Origin: Bacillus sp. AZ43
GTDB lineage: Bacteria; Actinomycetota; Actinomycetes; Mycobacteriales; Geodermatophilaceae
Length of the DNA: 51,277 bases
Assembly (NCBI GenBank): GCA_004570425.1
Contig: SPQJ01000032.1
Span: 1 to 51,277, forward strand
Direction of reading: 5' to 3'
The position numbers and the translations under genes were made by a program. The notes below the pieces were generated by a model. That model was not told the DNA's origin and did not search any database. It worked only from the letters and a program-made list of their open reading frames with translations. Shown in pieces: positions 1 through 9,674 of the stretch (position 1 is the first letter of the stretch; every line of letters starts with the position of its first letter).

Positions 1-197
1 CCGCGCTGCGCCGCACCCTCGCCCGGGTGGGGGCCGACAACGACCAGGGCGAGCAGTACGTCACCGACGTCCTCGCCCTGCTCGTCGAGGAGGGCGCCCC
101 CGTGGGCGGACACCGCGCCGACGACCCGGGGTTCCGGGAGCCGTCCAAGCCGCCCCGGCGGCCCGTGGCGACCTCCTCGAGCGCCCCGCCCGGCTGA
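1..197 (+). CDS. C-terminal end of a GlmU-like nucleotidyltransferase (5' truncated by window)
   Basis: The third frame is open from the window edge to TGA at 195-197 with G/C in nearly every third position. The peptide contains GADNDQGEQYVTDVLAL, then a VGGHRADD segment. This resembles the part of the GlmU uridyltransferase domain that contacts the sugar nucleotide (typical form: NNAQ-E-YLTDV...). In GlmU the protein would continue into the left-handed beta-helix acetyltransferase domain. Here it ends about 20 residues later in a Pro/Ser-rich tail. It is therefore a short, uridyltransferase-only paralogue or a decayed copy rather than bifunctional GlmU. The N-terminus lies outside the window, so the catalytic loop cannot be checked. 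Its stop overlaps a possible CTG start of the next gene. Confidence 0.55.
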   Translation, partial: ALRRTLARVGADNDQGEQYVTDVLALLVEEGAPVGGHRADDPGFREPSKPPRRPVATSSSAPPG

Positions 198-310
198 ACC
201 CGGCCCCGGTCCCGCCCCGGCCCAGCAGCTCCTGGGCCGACGCGGACCCGTCGTCGGCCGCCACCGGTCCCTCGGGTCGCCGGCCGTCCGCGCCGGCCCC
301 CCGTGTTCCC

Positions 311-1099
311 GTGCAGGCCACCTCCTCGGCCGCCTCGGCGCCGGTCCACGGCGACTGGAGCGCCTCCGACCAGGAGCGGCTCGCCGGTCCCGGCACCACC
401 GCGATCCCGGAGCGCCCGGTCCGCCGCGGCCCGGCCGGACGCGAGAGCGGTGCGCCCGCCCGCGGTACCGCCCCCGTCGGCGGCCGTGCCGCCATGCGCG
501 CCGAGCGCCAGGCCGCCGACGCCGCCCGCCGCAAGGCCGAGGGCCGCAAGGGCTCGGCGCTCGCCGTCCTCGAGGAGGACGAGCCCCGCAAGCCGCGCCG
601 GGTCCTCAAGGGCCTGCTGGCCATGACCGTCGTGGCGCTCGGCGTCCTCGGCGTCTACTCGTTCGTCTCGCCGGAGACCACGGAGACCGCGGCGCAGACC
701 CCGGAGAGCCCCGCCACGTCGTCCTCGGTCCCGGACGTCGGCTCGCTGCCCGACCTGCCGAGCGACCCCATCGAGGCCGAGCCCGTGGTCGCGGCGCCGG
801 TGCGCGTTCCGGTCACCGTGCTGAACTCCACCGACATCAACGGCCTGGCGGCCAAGGTGGCCGCCACCGTCGCCGGTGGCGGCTGGGAGACCCCGGGGGT
901 CGGTGCGTACACCGGCGGTGACGTGGCGGCCAGCACCGTCTTCTTCACCGAGGGCGACGAGAACCAGCGTCAGGCCGCGGTGCAGCTCATCGAGATGTTC
1001 CCGCAGCTCCAGGGCCCCACGCCGCGCTTCTTCGACGTGCCGGCCGACGTCCAGGCCCCGGGCCTCGTCATCGTGACGACGGGCGACTGGCAGCCCTGA
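311..1099 (+). CDS. LytR_C-domain membrane protein (VirR/AT103-like)
   Basis: 262 aa if started at GTG 311. The N-terminal part is a basic, Ala/Arg/Pro-rich cytoplasmic region. One transmembrane segment follows at about residues 101-120 (GLLAMTVVALGVLGVYSFV). After an acidic Ser/Pro linker comes an extracytoplasmic domain at about 165-260 with VTVLNST and GLAAKVAATVAGGGWETP, typical of the LytR/CpsA C-terminal domain (LytR_C). Mycobacterial VirR has the same order and affects envelope integrity and vesicle release; that role is known for the homologue only. The same frame stays open with coding-like third positions back to CTG 194, which overlaps the upstream TGA (CTGA), so translation may start earlier. 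A short GC hairpin follows the stop. Confidence 0.8.
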   Translation: MQATSSAASAPVHGDWSASDQERLAGPGTTAIPERPVRRGPAGRESGAPARGTAPVGGRAAMRAERQAADAARRKAEGRKGSALAVLEEDEPRKPRRVLKGLLAMTVVALGVLGVYSFVSPETTETAAQTPESPATSSSVPDVGSLPDLPSDPIEAEPVVAAPVRVPVTVLNSTDINGLAAKVAATVAGGGWETPGVGAYTGGDVAASTVFFTEGDENQRQAAVQLIEMFPQLQGPTPRFFDVPADVQAPGLVIVTTGDWQP

Positions 1100-1105
1100 C
1101 CCCGA

Positions 1106-1125
1106 CCGGCCGGAACACCGGCCGG
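1106..1125 (+). terminator. Short GC hairpin after LytR_C gene
   Basis: An 8-bp perfect stem (CCGGCCGG at 1106-1113 and 1118-1125) encloses the loop AACA and lies seven bases past the TGA. No strong U-tract follows. It may be a weak terminator or mRNA-end stabiliser between this gene and the fusion gene 20 bases further on. Confidence 0.35.
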
Positions 1126-1146
1126 GCGTCGTCCGTTGGCCGCTTC

Positions 1147-4029
1147 GTGCGCCCCCTCCGCGGGCTGGTGCGTCCCCGTCCGCGCTCCGGCGCCCGCGGA
1201 ACGTCCGCAGTCCTCGCCCTGGTCCCGCTGTTCGCCGTTCCCGTCGTCCTCGCGCCGCCCGCTGCGGCCGCCGAGGGCGTGCGGACCGAGGAGGCCCGGG
1301 TCTCCTCCGGCAGCGGTGCGGAGGCCGTCGAGCTCGACACGACGCTGTACCTCCCGGACGCCGAGAGGCCGGCGCCGGCGGTCGTCCTCGGCCACGGCTT
1401 CGGCGGCAGCAAGGAGTCGGTGGCCTCCGACGCCGAGGACCTCGCCGGCCGCGGCTACGTCGTCCTGACCTTCTCCGCGCGCGGCTTCGGCGCGAGCACC
1501 GGGCAGATCGGCCTGAACGACCCCCGCTACGAGATCGCCGACCTCTCCACCCTCCTCGACCTGCTCGCCGAGCGCGACGAGGTGCAGCTCGACGACGACG
1601 GCGACCCGCGCGTGGGCGTCGCCGGCGGCTCCTACGGCGGCGCGCTCGCCCTGCTCGGCGCCGCGTACGACGACCGCGTCGATGCGATCGCGCCGCAGAT
1701 CACCTGGAACTCGCTGGCCGCGTCGCTCTTCCCCTCGCAGACCGGTGAGGCCGACGCCGGCACGGTCGCCGCCACCCCGCAGGACGACGAGGCGGGGGTC
1801 TTCAAGCGGCTGTGGGCGGGGCTCTTCTTCGGCGTCGGCTCGGCGCCCAGCGGCGGCGTCCTGGACGCCCTCGGCGGCGCCACCGGGGGAGAGGACGGCG
1901 ACGACGACCCCGACGTCTCGCTGCCGCCCGCGGGGGCCACCCGCCTGCCGGACCTGTCGAGCCTCGACCCGGCCACCGTCGAGCAGGTGCTCACCTGCGG
2001 CCGGTTCCGCGAGGACATCTGCGCGGCCTACCAGACCGCGGCGGCCACCGGCACGCTCACGCCCGAGATCGCCGCCGTCCTCGACCGCAGCAGCCCGGCC
2101 GGCGTGCTGGACCGGATCGAGGCGCCCACGCTGCTCGTGCAGGGCACCCAGGACTCGCTGTTCGGCCTCGGCCAGGCCGACGCCAACGCCCGGGGCATCG
2201 CCGCGAACGGCACCCCGGTGAAGGTCGTCTGGTTCCCCGGCGGGCACGACGCGTCCGCGTCGGACCGCGTCACCGAGGACCTCCGCGAGCAGGTCGCGGG
2301 CTGGTTCGACTTCCACCTGCGCGGCGAGGGCGAAGACCCGGGCACCGGCTTCGAGTTCCCCGCCCCGACCGCGCTGGGGTCGGGCCAGTTCGTGCAGGGC
2401 GGCACCCAGGTCGTGCTGGCCGACCGGTACCCGGGGCTGGACGGCGGGGAGCCGGCCGAGCGACGGGCGGTCGAGCTGTCCGGCTCCACCCAGCCGGTGG
2501 TCACTCCGGCCGGCGGCACGCCCGGGTCGCTCACCACCGTGCCCGGCCTGGGGGCGCTCACCTCGGCGCTGGGTGGGGCGACCCTGGAGATTCCCGGCCA
2601 GTTCGCCGCCTTCGAGAGCGAACCGCTGGACGACGCCGTCGAGGTCGTCGGGGCACCCACGGTCCGGCTGGCCGTCGCGGCGCCGGGCGGATCGGCCACC
2701 CTGTTCGCCAAGCTCTACGACGTCGCGCCCGGCGGTGGCACGACGCTGCCGGCCGGGCTGGTCGCCCCGCTGGCGCTGACCGGGCTCTCGGCCGACCCGA
2801 CGCGCCCGACGACCGTCGAGGTCACGCTGCCGGCCATCGTCCACCGGTTCGAGGCCGGCCACACGATGCGGCTCGTCGTCTCCTCCACCGACCAGGCATT
2901 CGCGCTCCCGGCCGAGTCGGCGGTCTACTCCGTCGCGCTGGCCGGGGACGCCGACCTCGCCGTCCCGCAGGTCGACGGCACCCCGCAGGCCGACAGCGGC
3001 TCCACGCGCTGGTGGGTGCTGCTCGCCGTCGTCGTCGCCCTCGGGCTCCTCGGCTGGCTCGCGGCCGTGCTCTGGGGCCGGCACCGCCGGCGCCAGGTGT
3101 CCGCGGTCGAGCCCGACGGCGAGGACGTGCCGCTGCGCTTCGAGGGTGTCACCAAGGCCTACAAGGACGGCTTCGTCGCCGTCCGCGACCTCTCCTTCGA
3201 GGTCCGCCGCGGCCAGGTGCTCGGGCTGCTGGGCCCGAACGGCGCCGGCAAGACGACGTCGCTGCGGATGCTCATGGGCCTGATCCGCCCGACGGAGGGC
3301 CGGATCAGCATCTTCGGGCACGCCGCCGGCCCCGGTGCCCCCGTGCTGTCGCGGCTGGGCTCGTTCGTCGAGGGCACCGGCCTCCAGCCGCACCTGTCCG
3401 GCCGGGACAACCTCAGGCTCTACTGGGCGGCCACCGGACGGCCGGCGGAGGACGCGCACATGGAGGAGGCGATCGAGGTCGCCGGCCTCGGCGCCGCCCT
3501 CGACCGCCCGGTGCGCCGCTACAGCCAGGGCATGCGGCAGCGGGTCGCGATCGCCCAGGCGATGCTCGGCCTGCCCGACCTGCTGGTGCTCGACGAACCG
3601 ACCAACGGGCTGGACCCGCCGCAGATCCACGCCATGCGCGACGTCCTGCGGTCCTACGCCGCGACCGGTCGCACCGTCATCGTCTCCAGCCACCTGCTGA
3701 GCGAGATCGAGCAGACCTGCAGCCACGTCGTCGTCATGGCCAAGGGGCAGAAGATCGCGCAGGGCACGGTCGAGGAGATCGTCGGCACCGGCGGCTCGGT
3801 GCTCGTCGGCCTGGCCGACGACGCCGACACCGGCCGGGCGATCGAGGTGCTCCAGGGCCTGCCGGGGGTGGCCGCCGGGATGACCGACGACGGCCTGGTC
3901 GCCGACCTGGACGGCTACAGCCGGGCCGCCGCGCTGCAGGCGCTGGTGGCCGCCGGCATCGAGGTCGACGAGTTCACGCCGCGCCGTCGGCTCGAGGACG
4001 CCTTCCTGGCGCTGGTGGGGGAGTCATGA
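1147..4029 (+). CDS. Exported S15/PepX-like alpha/beta hydrolase fused to an ABC transporter ATPase
   Basis: 960 aa from GTG 1147. Residues 1-42 form a signal peptide: Arg-rich n-region, hydrophobic 20-36, Ala-rich cleavage site. The alpha/beta hydrolase core follows, with LGHGFGGS near 81 and the nucleophile elbow G-G-S162-Y-G-G. A beta-rich domain at about 430-610 resembles the C-terminal domain of X-Pro dipeptidyl-peptidases (S15). A transmembrane helix at about 622-644 is followed by RHRRRQ. Residues 655-960 form a cytoplasmic ABC ATPase: Walker A GPNGAGKTT (K702), signature YSQGM (792-796), Walker B LLVLDEP (D816, E817). The topology is consistent: hydrolase outside, ATPase inside. The frame is continuous with no stop or frameshift at the junction. 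The stop overlaps the permease start (ATGA). The substrate is unknown; the hydrolase may process or release what the ABC unit moves, which is inference. Confidence 0.88.
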   Translation: MRPLRGLVRPRPRSGARGTSAVLALVPLFAVPVVLAPPAAAAEGVRTEEARVSSGSGAEAVELDTTLYLPDAERPAPAVVLGHGFGGSKESVASDAEDLAGRGYVVLTFSARGFGASTGQIGLNDPRYEIADLSTLLDLLAERDEVQLDDDGDPRVGVAGGSYGGALALLGAAYDDRVDAIAPQITWNSLAASLFPSQTGEADAGTVAATPQDDEAGVFKRLWAGLFFGVGSAPSGGVLDALGGATGGEDGDDDPDVSLPPAGATRLPDLSSLDPATVEQVLTCGRFREDICAAYQTAAATGTLTPEIAAVLDRSSPAGVLDRIEAPTLLVQGTQDSLFGLGQADANARGIAANGTPVKVVWFPGGHDASASDRVTEDLREQVAGWFDFHLRGEGEDPGTGFEFPAPTALGSGQFVQGGTQVVLADRYPGLDGGEPAERRAVELSGSTQPVVTPAGGTPGSLTTVPGLGALTSALGGATLEIPGQFAAFESEPLDDAVEVVGAPTVRLAVAAPGGSATLFAKLYDVAPGGGTTLPAGLVAPLALTGLSADPTRPTTVEVTLPAIVHRFEAGHTMRLVVSSTDQAFALPAESAVYSVALAGDADLAVPQVDGTPQADSGSTRWWVLLAVVVALGLLGWLAAVLWGRHRRRQVSAVEPDGEDVPLRFEGVTKAYKDGFVAVRDLSFEVRRGQVLGLLGPNGAGKTTSLRMLMGLIRPTEGRISIFGHAAGPGAPVLSRLGSFVEGTGLQPHLSGRDNLRLYWAATGRPAEDAHMEEAIEVAGLGAALDRPVRRYSQGMRQRVAIAQAMLGLPDLLVLDEPTNGLDPPQIHAMRDVLRSYAATGRTVIVSSHLLSEIEQTCSHVVVMAKGQKIAQGTVEEIVGTGGSVLVGLADDADTGRAIEVLQGLPGVAAGMTDDGLVADLDGYSRAAALQALVAAGIEVDEFTPRRRLEDAFLALVGES

Positions 4030-4898
4030 CCGTTACCGACCACGTGCAGGTCACCGGCGCGGTGGCCGGATACCGCCCCGAGCGCACGCTGCGGCTGTCG
4101 GTCGAGCTGCGCCGGCAGTTCAAGCGCCGGCGCACCCTCGGCGTCTTCGCGCTGATGGTGGCGCTGCCGCTGATCCTCATCGCCGCGCTGCAGCTGGGCG
4201 CCAGCGAGGAGGCGGCGGAGAACGCGCGGGTCAACCTGGTCGACGTCGCCACGTCCAGCGGGCTGAACTTCACGCTGTTCGTGCTGTTCGCGACCACCGG
4301 GTTCTTCCTCGTCGTGGTCTACGCGCTGTGCTTCGGCGACAGCGTCGCCAGCGAGGCGCAGTGGGGATCGCTCCGGTACACGCTCGCCACGCCGGTGCCG
4401 CGGATGCGGCTGCTCCGCCAGAAGTGGCTGGCCGCGCTCGTCCAGTCGGTGGGGGCGCTGCTCGTGCTGGCCGCGGTCGCGGTCGTGGCCGGCGGCATCG
4501 CGTTCGGGTTCGGTGACATCCAGACCCCGGTCGGCGTCACGCTGAGCCAGGGGGAGGGGATGGTGCGGCTGGCCGGGATGCTCGGCTACCTCGCCGTCCA
4601 CCTGCTCGTCGTCGGCACGCTGGCCTTCTGGTTCTCGACGATCACCGACGCGCCGCTGGCCGCCGTCGGCGGCGCGGTGTTCACGATGTTCGTGTTCGCG
4701 ATCCTCGACCAGGTCGAGCAGCTGGGCGCCATCCGCGACTGGTTCCCGACGGCCGAGGAGTTCGCCTGGACCGACCTGCTGCAGACCCCGGTCGACTCCG
4801 GGGACATGTTCCGCGGCGTCATCCAGTCGCTGGTCTACGCGGCGATCTTCACCGCGCTGGCCTTCCGCCACTTCGCCCGCCGCGACGTCACCTCGTAA
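4026..4898 (+). CDS. ABC-2 type permease partner of the hydrolase-ATPase fusion
   Basis: 290 aa. ATG 4026 overlaps the upstream stop by four bases, so translation is coupled. After a basic N-terminus it has about six hydrophobic segments: 38-57, 80-105, 140-165, 185-205, 212-232 and 265-282. ASEAQWGSLRYTLATPVPRMRLLRQKWLA between segments two and three is the coupling-type loop usual for ABC-2 permeases, which talk to their ATPase through it. One permease plus one ATPase gene suggests a homodimeric 2+2 exporter. The gene converges on the HAD gene and their 3' ends overlap by 11 bases. Confidence 0.85.
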   Translation: MTVTDHVQVTGAVAGYRPERTLRLSVELRRQFKRRRTLGVFALMVALPLILIAALQLGASEEAAENARVNLVDVATSSGLNFTLFVLFATTGFFLVVVYALCFGDSVASEAQWGSLRYTLATPVPRMRLLRQKWLAALVQSVGALLVLAAVAVVAGGIAFGFGDIQTPVGVTLSQGEGMVRLAGMLGYLAVHLLVVGTLAFWFSTITDAPLAAVGGAVFTMFVFAILDQVEQLGAIRDWFPTAEEFAWTDLLQTPVDSGDMFRGVIQSLVYAAIFTALAFRHFARRDVTS

Positions 4899-5715
4899 GG
4901 CTCTCCCGCACGGCCTGGGCCCAGCCCTCGCCCATGGGGGCGTCGGTCACGGTGACGTTGGGGACGGCGTCGAGCATGGCGGTCATGCCGTCGACGGACG
5001 CCCCGTTGGCGGTGATGAACAGCCGGCCGACGGCGGGCGCCATGTCCAGGTCGCTCACGCTGTCGCCGATCGCGACGGCGTCGGCGGGGGCGAGACCGCG
5101 GCGCTCGAGGTCCCACGCGATGGCCGCGCCCTTGGAGATGCCGCGCGGCATCAGGTGGTAGACCCGCGGCGGCCGCGGGTCGTCGTCCAGACCGAACCGG
5201 GACGTCGCCGGGATGGCGCCGTTGTCCTTGAGGGTCAACCACCCGGCGCCCCGCTCGGCGAGCCAGGCGTCGACGGCGATCGGGTCGACCCGCCCGCGCA
5301 GCAGGGCGTCGGTGTCGTGCGTGGCGTGCCACGGGGCGTGCCACTCCAACTGGCCGGGGTGCTCGGCGATGAGCTCCTCCACCACGCCGAGCTCGGCCAT
5401 GACGTCCATCGGCGTCCGGTCGCCGTACTCCTCGGGCAGCCGGCCGCGGATCCGGTGGACGCCCCGGCCGGCGTCCCACGCGACCGTGGCGCCCAGTTCG
5501 GCGATGGCGCCGTCGCAGGCGAAGATCCGCGCGGCCTCGATCACCTGCTCGAACGTCCGTCCGCTGACCAGCACCAACGGAACCCTGGCCCGGTGCAGCT
5601 CCAGGAGCGCGGCGGCCGGGGAGGCGGTGAGCTCGCGGTCGGCGGTGTGCCAGAACGACCCCCGCGGACCGACCATCGTGCCGTCGAGGTCGGTGTAGAC
5701 GATGCGGGCGGTCAC
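4888..5715 (-). CDS. HAD-superfamily phosphatase (Cof/MPGP/SPP-like)
   Basis: 275 aa from GTG 5715. Motif I is YTDLDGTMV at residues 7-15 (nucleophile D9, acid D11). Motif II is VLVSGRT near 48. The conserved Lys lies in GISKGAAI, and motif IV is AIGDSVSDLDMAP near 215-227. The cap inserted between motifs II and III fits the C2B group that includes Cof-type sugar phosphatases, mannosyl-3-phosphoglycerate phosphatase and sucrose phosphatase. Substrate cannot be told from sequence. A -10-like CAGGAT (5728-5723) lies seven bases before the start, as for a leaderless transcript. The gene is divergent from thrC and overlaps the ABC permease tail to tail. Confidence 0.82.
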   Translation of the reverse strand: MTARIVYTDLDGTMVGPRGSFWHTADRELTASPAAALLELHRARVPLVLVSGRTFEQVIEAARIFACDGAIAELGATVAWDAGRGVHRIRGRLPEEYGDRTPMDVMAELGVVEELIAEHPGQLEWHAPWHATHDTDALLRGRVDPIAVDAWLAERGAGWLTLKDNGAIPATSRFGLDDDPRPPRVYHLMPRGISKGAAIAWDLERRGLAPADAVAIGDSVSDLDMAPAVGRLFITANGASVDGMTAMLDAVPNVTVTDAPMGEGWAQAVRESLTR

Positions 5716-5758
5716 ATCTCACATCCTGACCGTGCGCTCGGACCGACCGGGGACTGGG

Positions 5759-5764
5759 TAGAGT
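5759..5764 (+). promoter_or_regulatory. Probable -10 box of the riboswitch-thrC transcript
   Basis: TAGAGT lies 14 bases before the first base of the riboswitch P1 helix, so initiation near 5771 would give a leader of about 145 nt. No clear -35 box is visible. The assignment rests on position and on similarity to other -10-like hexamers in the window (TAGCGT, TAGCCT, TAGACT). Confidence 0.45.
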
Positions 5765-5777
5765 CCACCCCGTTCCA

Positions 5778-5902
5778 CTCATCCAGAGGGGCAGAGGGAC
5801 ACGGCCCGATGAAGCCCCGGCAACCGCCGCCTGCGCGCATGCGCAGCGGAAGGTGCCAATTCCGTCCCGCGCGGCTCGACGGCCCGACGCGGGGAAGATG
5901 AG
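5778..5902 (+). promoter_or_regulatory. SAM-I (S-box) riboswitch
   Basis: The conserved S-box blocks are present in order: ATCCAGAGGGGCAGAGGGA (5781-5799), GGCCCGATGAAGCCCCGGC and AACC (5803-5825), and AAGGTGCCAATTCC (5852-5865). The P1 helix is CTCATC (5778-5783) with GATGAG (5897-5902). The P1 3' strand shares two bases with the ribosome-binding site AGGAGG (5901-5906), and thrC starts at 5917. SAM binding would stabilise P1 and should hide the ribosome-binding site, giving translational repression. The motif identity is clear by eye; the mode of control is inferred. Confidence 0.9.
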
Positions 5903-5916
5903 GAGGTAGTCGTCGC

Positions 5917-7218
5917 ATGACTCTGACCGCTCCCGGATCCGTCCAGGCCGACTCGTCCGCCGGCGGACCGGTTCCCCCGTGTCCCGCTCGCGGCCTCGTG
6001 TGCCGCAACTGCGGCGCCACCTTCGGGCTCATCGCCGAGCACGCCTGCGCCGAGTGCTTCGGCCCGCTGGAGGTCGACTACGACCCCGAGCTGATGAAGG
6101 CCGTCACCCGCGAGCAGATCGAGGCCGGGCCGCAGAACATCTGGCGCTACGCCGGCCTGCTGCCGGTCGGCCAGGACCCGGCCGACCGCGTCTCGCTCGA
6201 CCCGGGCCTCACCCCGCTGGTCCGCGCCGACCGGCTCGCCGCCGAGCTGGGCATCACCGGCGGGCTCTGGGTGAAGGACGACTCGGCCAACCCGACGCAC
6301 TCGTTCAAGGACCGCGTCGTGTCGCTCGCCGCCACCGCCGCGAAGGGGCTCGGCTACCGGAAGATCGCCGCCGCCTCCACCGGCAACCTGGCCAACTCGG
6401 TGGCCGCGCACGCCGCCCGCGTCGGCATCCCGTCGTTCGTCTTCATCCCCAGCGACCTGGAGCCGGGCAAGGTCGTGCAGTCGGCGGTCTACGGCCAGAC
6501 GCTGGTCGCCGTCGACGGCTCCTACGACGACGTCAACCGGCTGACCAGCGAGCTCGCCGAGACCGACGAGTTCGAGGACACCGCCTTCGTCAACCAGAAC
6601 GTCCGGCCCTACTACGCCGAGGGCTCGAAGACGATGGGCTACGAGATCGCCGAGCAGCTCGGCTGGCGGATCCCGGCCCAGGTCGTCATCCCCATGGCGT
6701 CGGGGTCGCTGCTCACCAAGGTGGACAAGGCGTTCCGCGAGCTGACCGCCGCCGGCATCGTCGAGGCGACCGAGTGGACGATCTTCGGCGCCCAGTCGGC
6801 CGGCTGCGACCCGATCGCCACCGCGTTCGAGAACGGCTGGGACGTCGTCAAGCCGGTGAAGCCGACCGGCATCGCCAAGTCGCTGAACATCGGCAACCCC
6901 GCAGACGGCCCGTACGCCCTGGACGCCATCCGGCGCACCGGCGGCTCGGTCGGCCGGGTGGGCGACGACGAGATCGTGCAGGGCATCCGCGACCTCGCCC
7001 GCACCACCGGCGTCTTCGCCGAGACCGCCGGCGGCGTGACGGTGGCGGTGCTGCGGAAGCTGGTCGCCGACGGGCGGCTCGACCCGGCCAAGGAGACCGT
7101 CGTCCTCAACACCGGGGAGGGGCTCAAGACCCTCGACCCGCTGGAGCCGGTCGTCGGCCCGACGCACCGCGTGGAGCCGTCGCTGAAGTCGGTGCGGGCG
7201 TCCGGGCTCATCGCCTGA
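5917..7218 (+). CDS. thrC: Threonine synthase
   Basis: 433 aa. PLP-dependent conversion of O-phospho-L-homoserine to L-threonine in the cytoplasm. An N-terminal zinc-ribbon-like module has C29-x2-C32 and C44-x2-C47, as in the class with this extension. The PLP lysine is K131 in HSFKDR. ASTGNLANSVAAHA near 155 and the phosphate-binding loop region MASGSLL near 252 are as expected for fold-type II enzymes. ATG 5917 is preceded by AGGAGG with ten bases spacing, and this site is built into the S-box riboswitch above. Hence threonine synthesis appears to respond to SAM, balancing the methionine and threonine branches of the aspartate pathway. It appears monocistronic. Confidence 0.93.
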   Translation: MTLTAPGSVQADSSAGGPVPPCPARGLVCRNCGATFGLIAEHACAECFGPLEVDYDPELMKAVTREQIEAGPQNIWRYAGLLPVGQDPADRVSLDPGLTPLVRADRLAAELGITGGLWVKDDSANPTHSFKDRVVSLAATAAKGLGYRKIAAASTGNLANSVAAHAARVGIPSFVFIPSDLEPGKVVQSAVYGQTLVAVDGSYDDVNRLTSELAETDEFEDTAFVNQNVRPYYAEGSKTMGYEIAEQLGWRIPAQVVIPMASGSLLTKVDKAFRELTAAGIVEATEWTIFGAQSAGCDPIATAFENGWDVVKPVKPTGIAKSLNIGNPADGPYALDAIRRTGGSVGRVGDDEIVQGIRDLARTTGVFAETAGGVTVAVLRKLVADGRLDPAKETVVLNTGEGLKTLDPLEPVVGPTHRVEPSLKSVRASGLIA

Positions 7219-7395
7219 GCCGACACGTCGCCCGATCCGGGCAACGGAATGGCGTCGATGTACCGCCACCAGCCATTTCCTGATGTACGTTCTCGCGCGG
7301 TTCCAGTTCCATGTTCGTGATATGCGGGCGGAAGAGCTAGACCCGGTCCCCCGATCCAGAGGGGCCGTCCGCACGCACGAAACGTGGGAGCACAC

Positions 7396-7596
7396 GTGGC
7401 ACAGGGCACCGTGAAGTGGTTCAACGCCGAGAAGGGCTTCGGCTTCATCGCCGTCGACGGCGGCCAGGACGTCTTCGTCCACTACTCGGCCATCCAGATG
7501 GACGGGTACAAGAGCCTCGAGGAGGGCCAGCGGGTCTCCTTCGAGGTCGTCCAGGGCGCCAAGGGTCCGCAGGCCGACCAGGTCGTCGCCGCCTGA
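7396..7596 (+). CDS. Cold-shock protein, CspA family
   Basis: 66 aa, a single cold-shock domain. The RNP1 motif KGFGFI and RNP2-type VFVHY are intact, and the start [14 protein letters not shown] is the family norm. GTG 7396 is preferred over GTG 7384 because GGGAG (7386-7390) sits five bases upstream and the shorter form has standard length. It binds single-stranded RNA/DNA as an RNA chaperone. The 177-base gap from thrC holds a -10-like TAGACC (7338-7343), so a leader of about 50 nt is possible. A strong terminator follows. Confidence 0.92.
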   Translation: MAQGTVKWFNAEKGFGFIAVDGGQDVFVHYSAIQMDGYKSLEEGQRVSFEVVQGAKGPQADQVVAA

Positions 7597-7614
7597 ACCC
7601 AGCACCACCCTCAC

Positions 7615-7649
7615 CGAGGCCCGGTCCCCAGTTCGGGGGCCGGGCCTCG
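7615..7649 (+). terminator. Strong terminator after csp
   Basis: The arms CGAGGCCCGG (7615-7624) and CCGGGCCTCG (7640-7649) are perfect, and five more inner pairs follow, including one T-G, closing on the loop AGTTC. The 15-bp stem is followed by GTCGTTCCTCC. Two other terminators in the window reuse the GAGGCCCGG arm. Confidence 0.75.
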
Positions 7650-7670
7650 GTCGTTCCTCCCCCTCCCCTC

Positions 7671-7732
7671 CGCCGAGATCGCGCGATCTCGGCGCATCAG
7701 GCCCCGCGGGGCGTCGAGATCGCGTGATCTCG
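7671..7732. repeat. Cluster of intergenic palindromes (GAGATCGCG-type)
   Basis: 7671-7694 is a perfect 24-bp palindrome with core GAGATCGCGCGATCTC. GCCCCGCGGGGC (7701-7712) is a second perfect palindrome. CGAGATCGCGTGATCTCG (7715-7732) is a near copy of the first, with one central mismatch. They lie in the 371-base gap between csp and groEL, after the csp terminator and 54 bases before the first CIRCE box. They look like a dispersed palindromic repeat or a protein-binding site pair. Nothing else in the 7650-7785 stretch is recognisable. Confidence 0.5.
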
Positions 7733-7751
7733 GCCGTGGGGGAGCGCCTGA

Positions 7752-9596
<1,845 letters not shown>

Positions 9597-9604
9597 TCGA
9601 AGGA

Positions 9605-9655
9605 CCCCTCCGCTCCCCGGACCTCGCACGCTCGGCCCGGGACCCTGCGGAGGGG
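9605..9655 (+). terminator. Possible long-loop terminator after groEL
   Basis: CCCCTCCGC (9605-9613) pairs with GCGGAGGGG (9647-9655) across a 33-base loop. It starts nine bases past the groEL stop. The long loop makes it weaker than the hairpin at 9675. Confidence 0.4.
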
Positions 9656-9674
9656 CCGTTCCAGAACGTCACCA

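Noticed and set aside
970..3726. 918-codon open frame on the minus strand
   Set aside because: Antisense to the hydrolase-ABC fusion, whose motifs are clear. The product is Arg/Gly/Asp-rich without a recognisable domain, a usual result of high GC on the opposite strand.
1812..4025. Plus-strand open frame running into the permease frame
   Set aside because: Arg/Pro-rich out-of-frame reading of the fusion gene. The real permease starts at ATG 4026, in the ATGA overlap.
5155..5901. Plus-strand frame across the HAD gene and the riboswitch
   Set aside because: Antisense to the HAD phosphatase motifs and runs through the conserved S-box structure.
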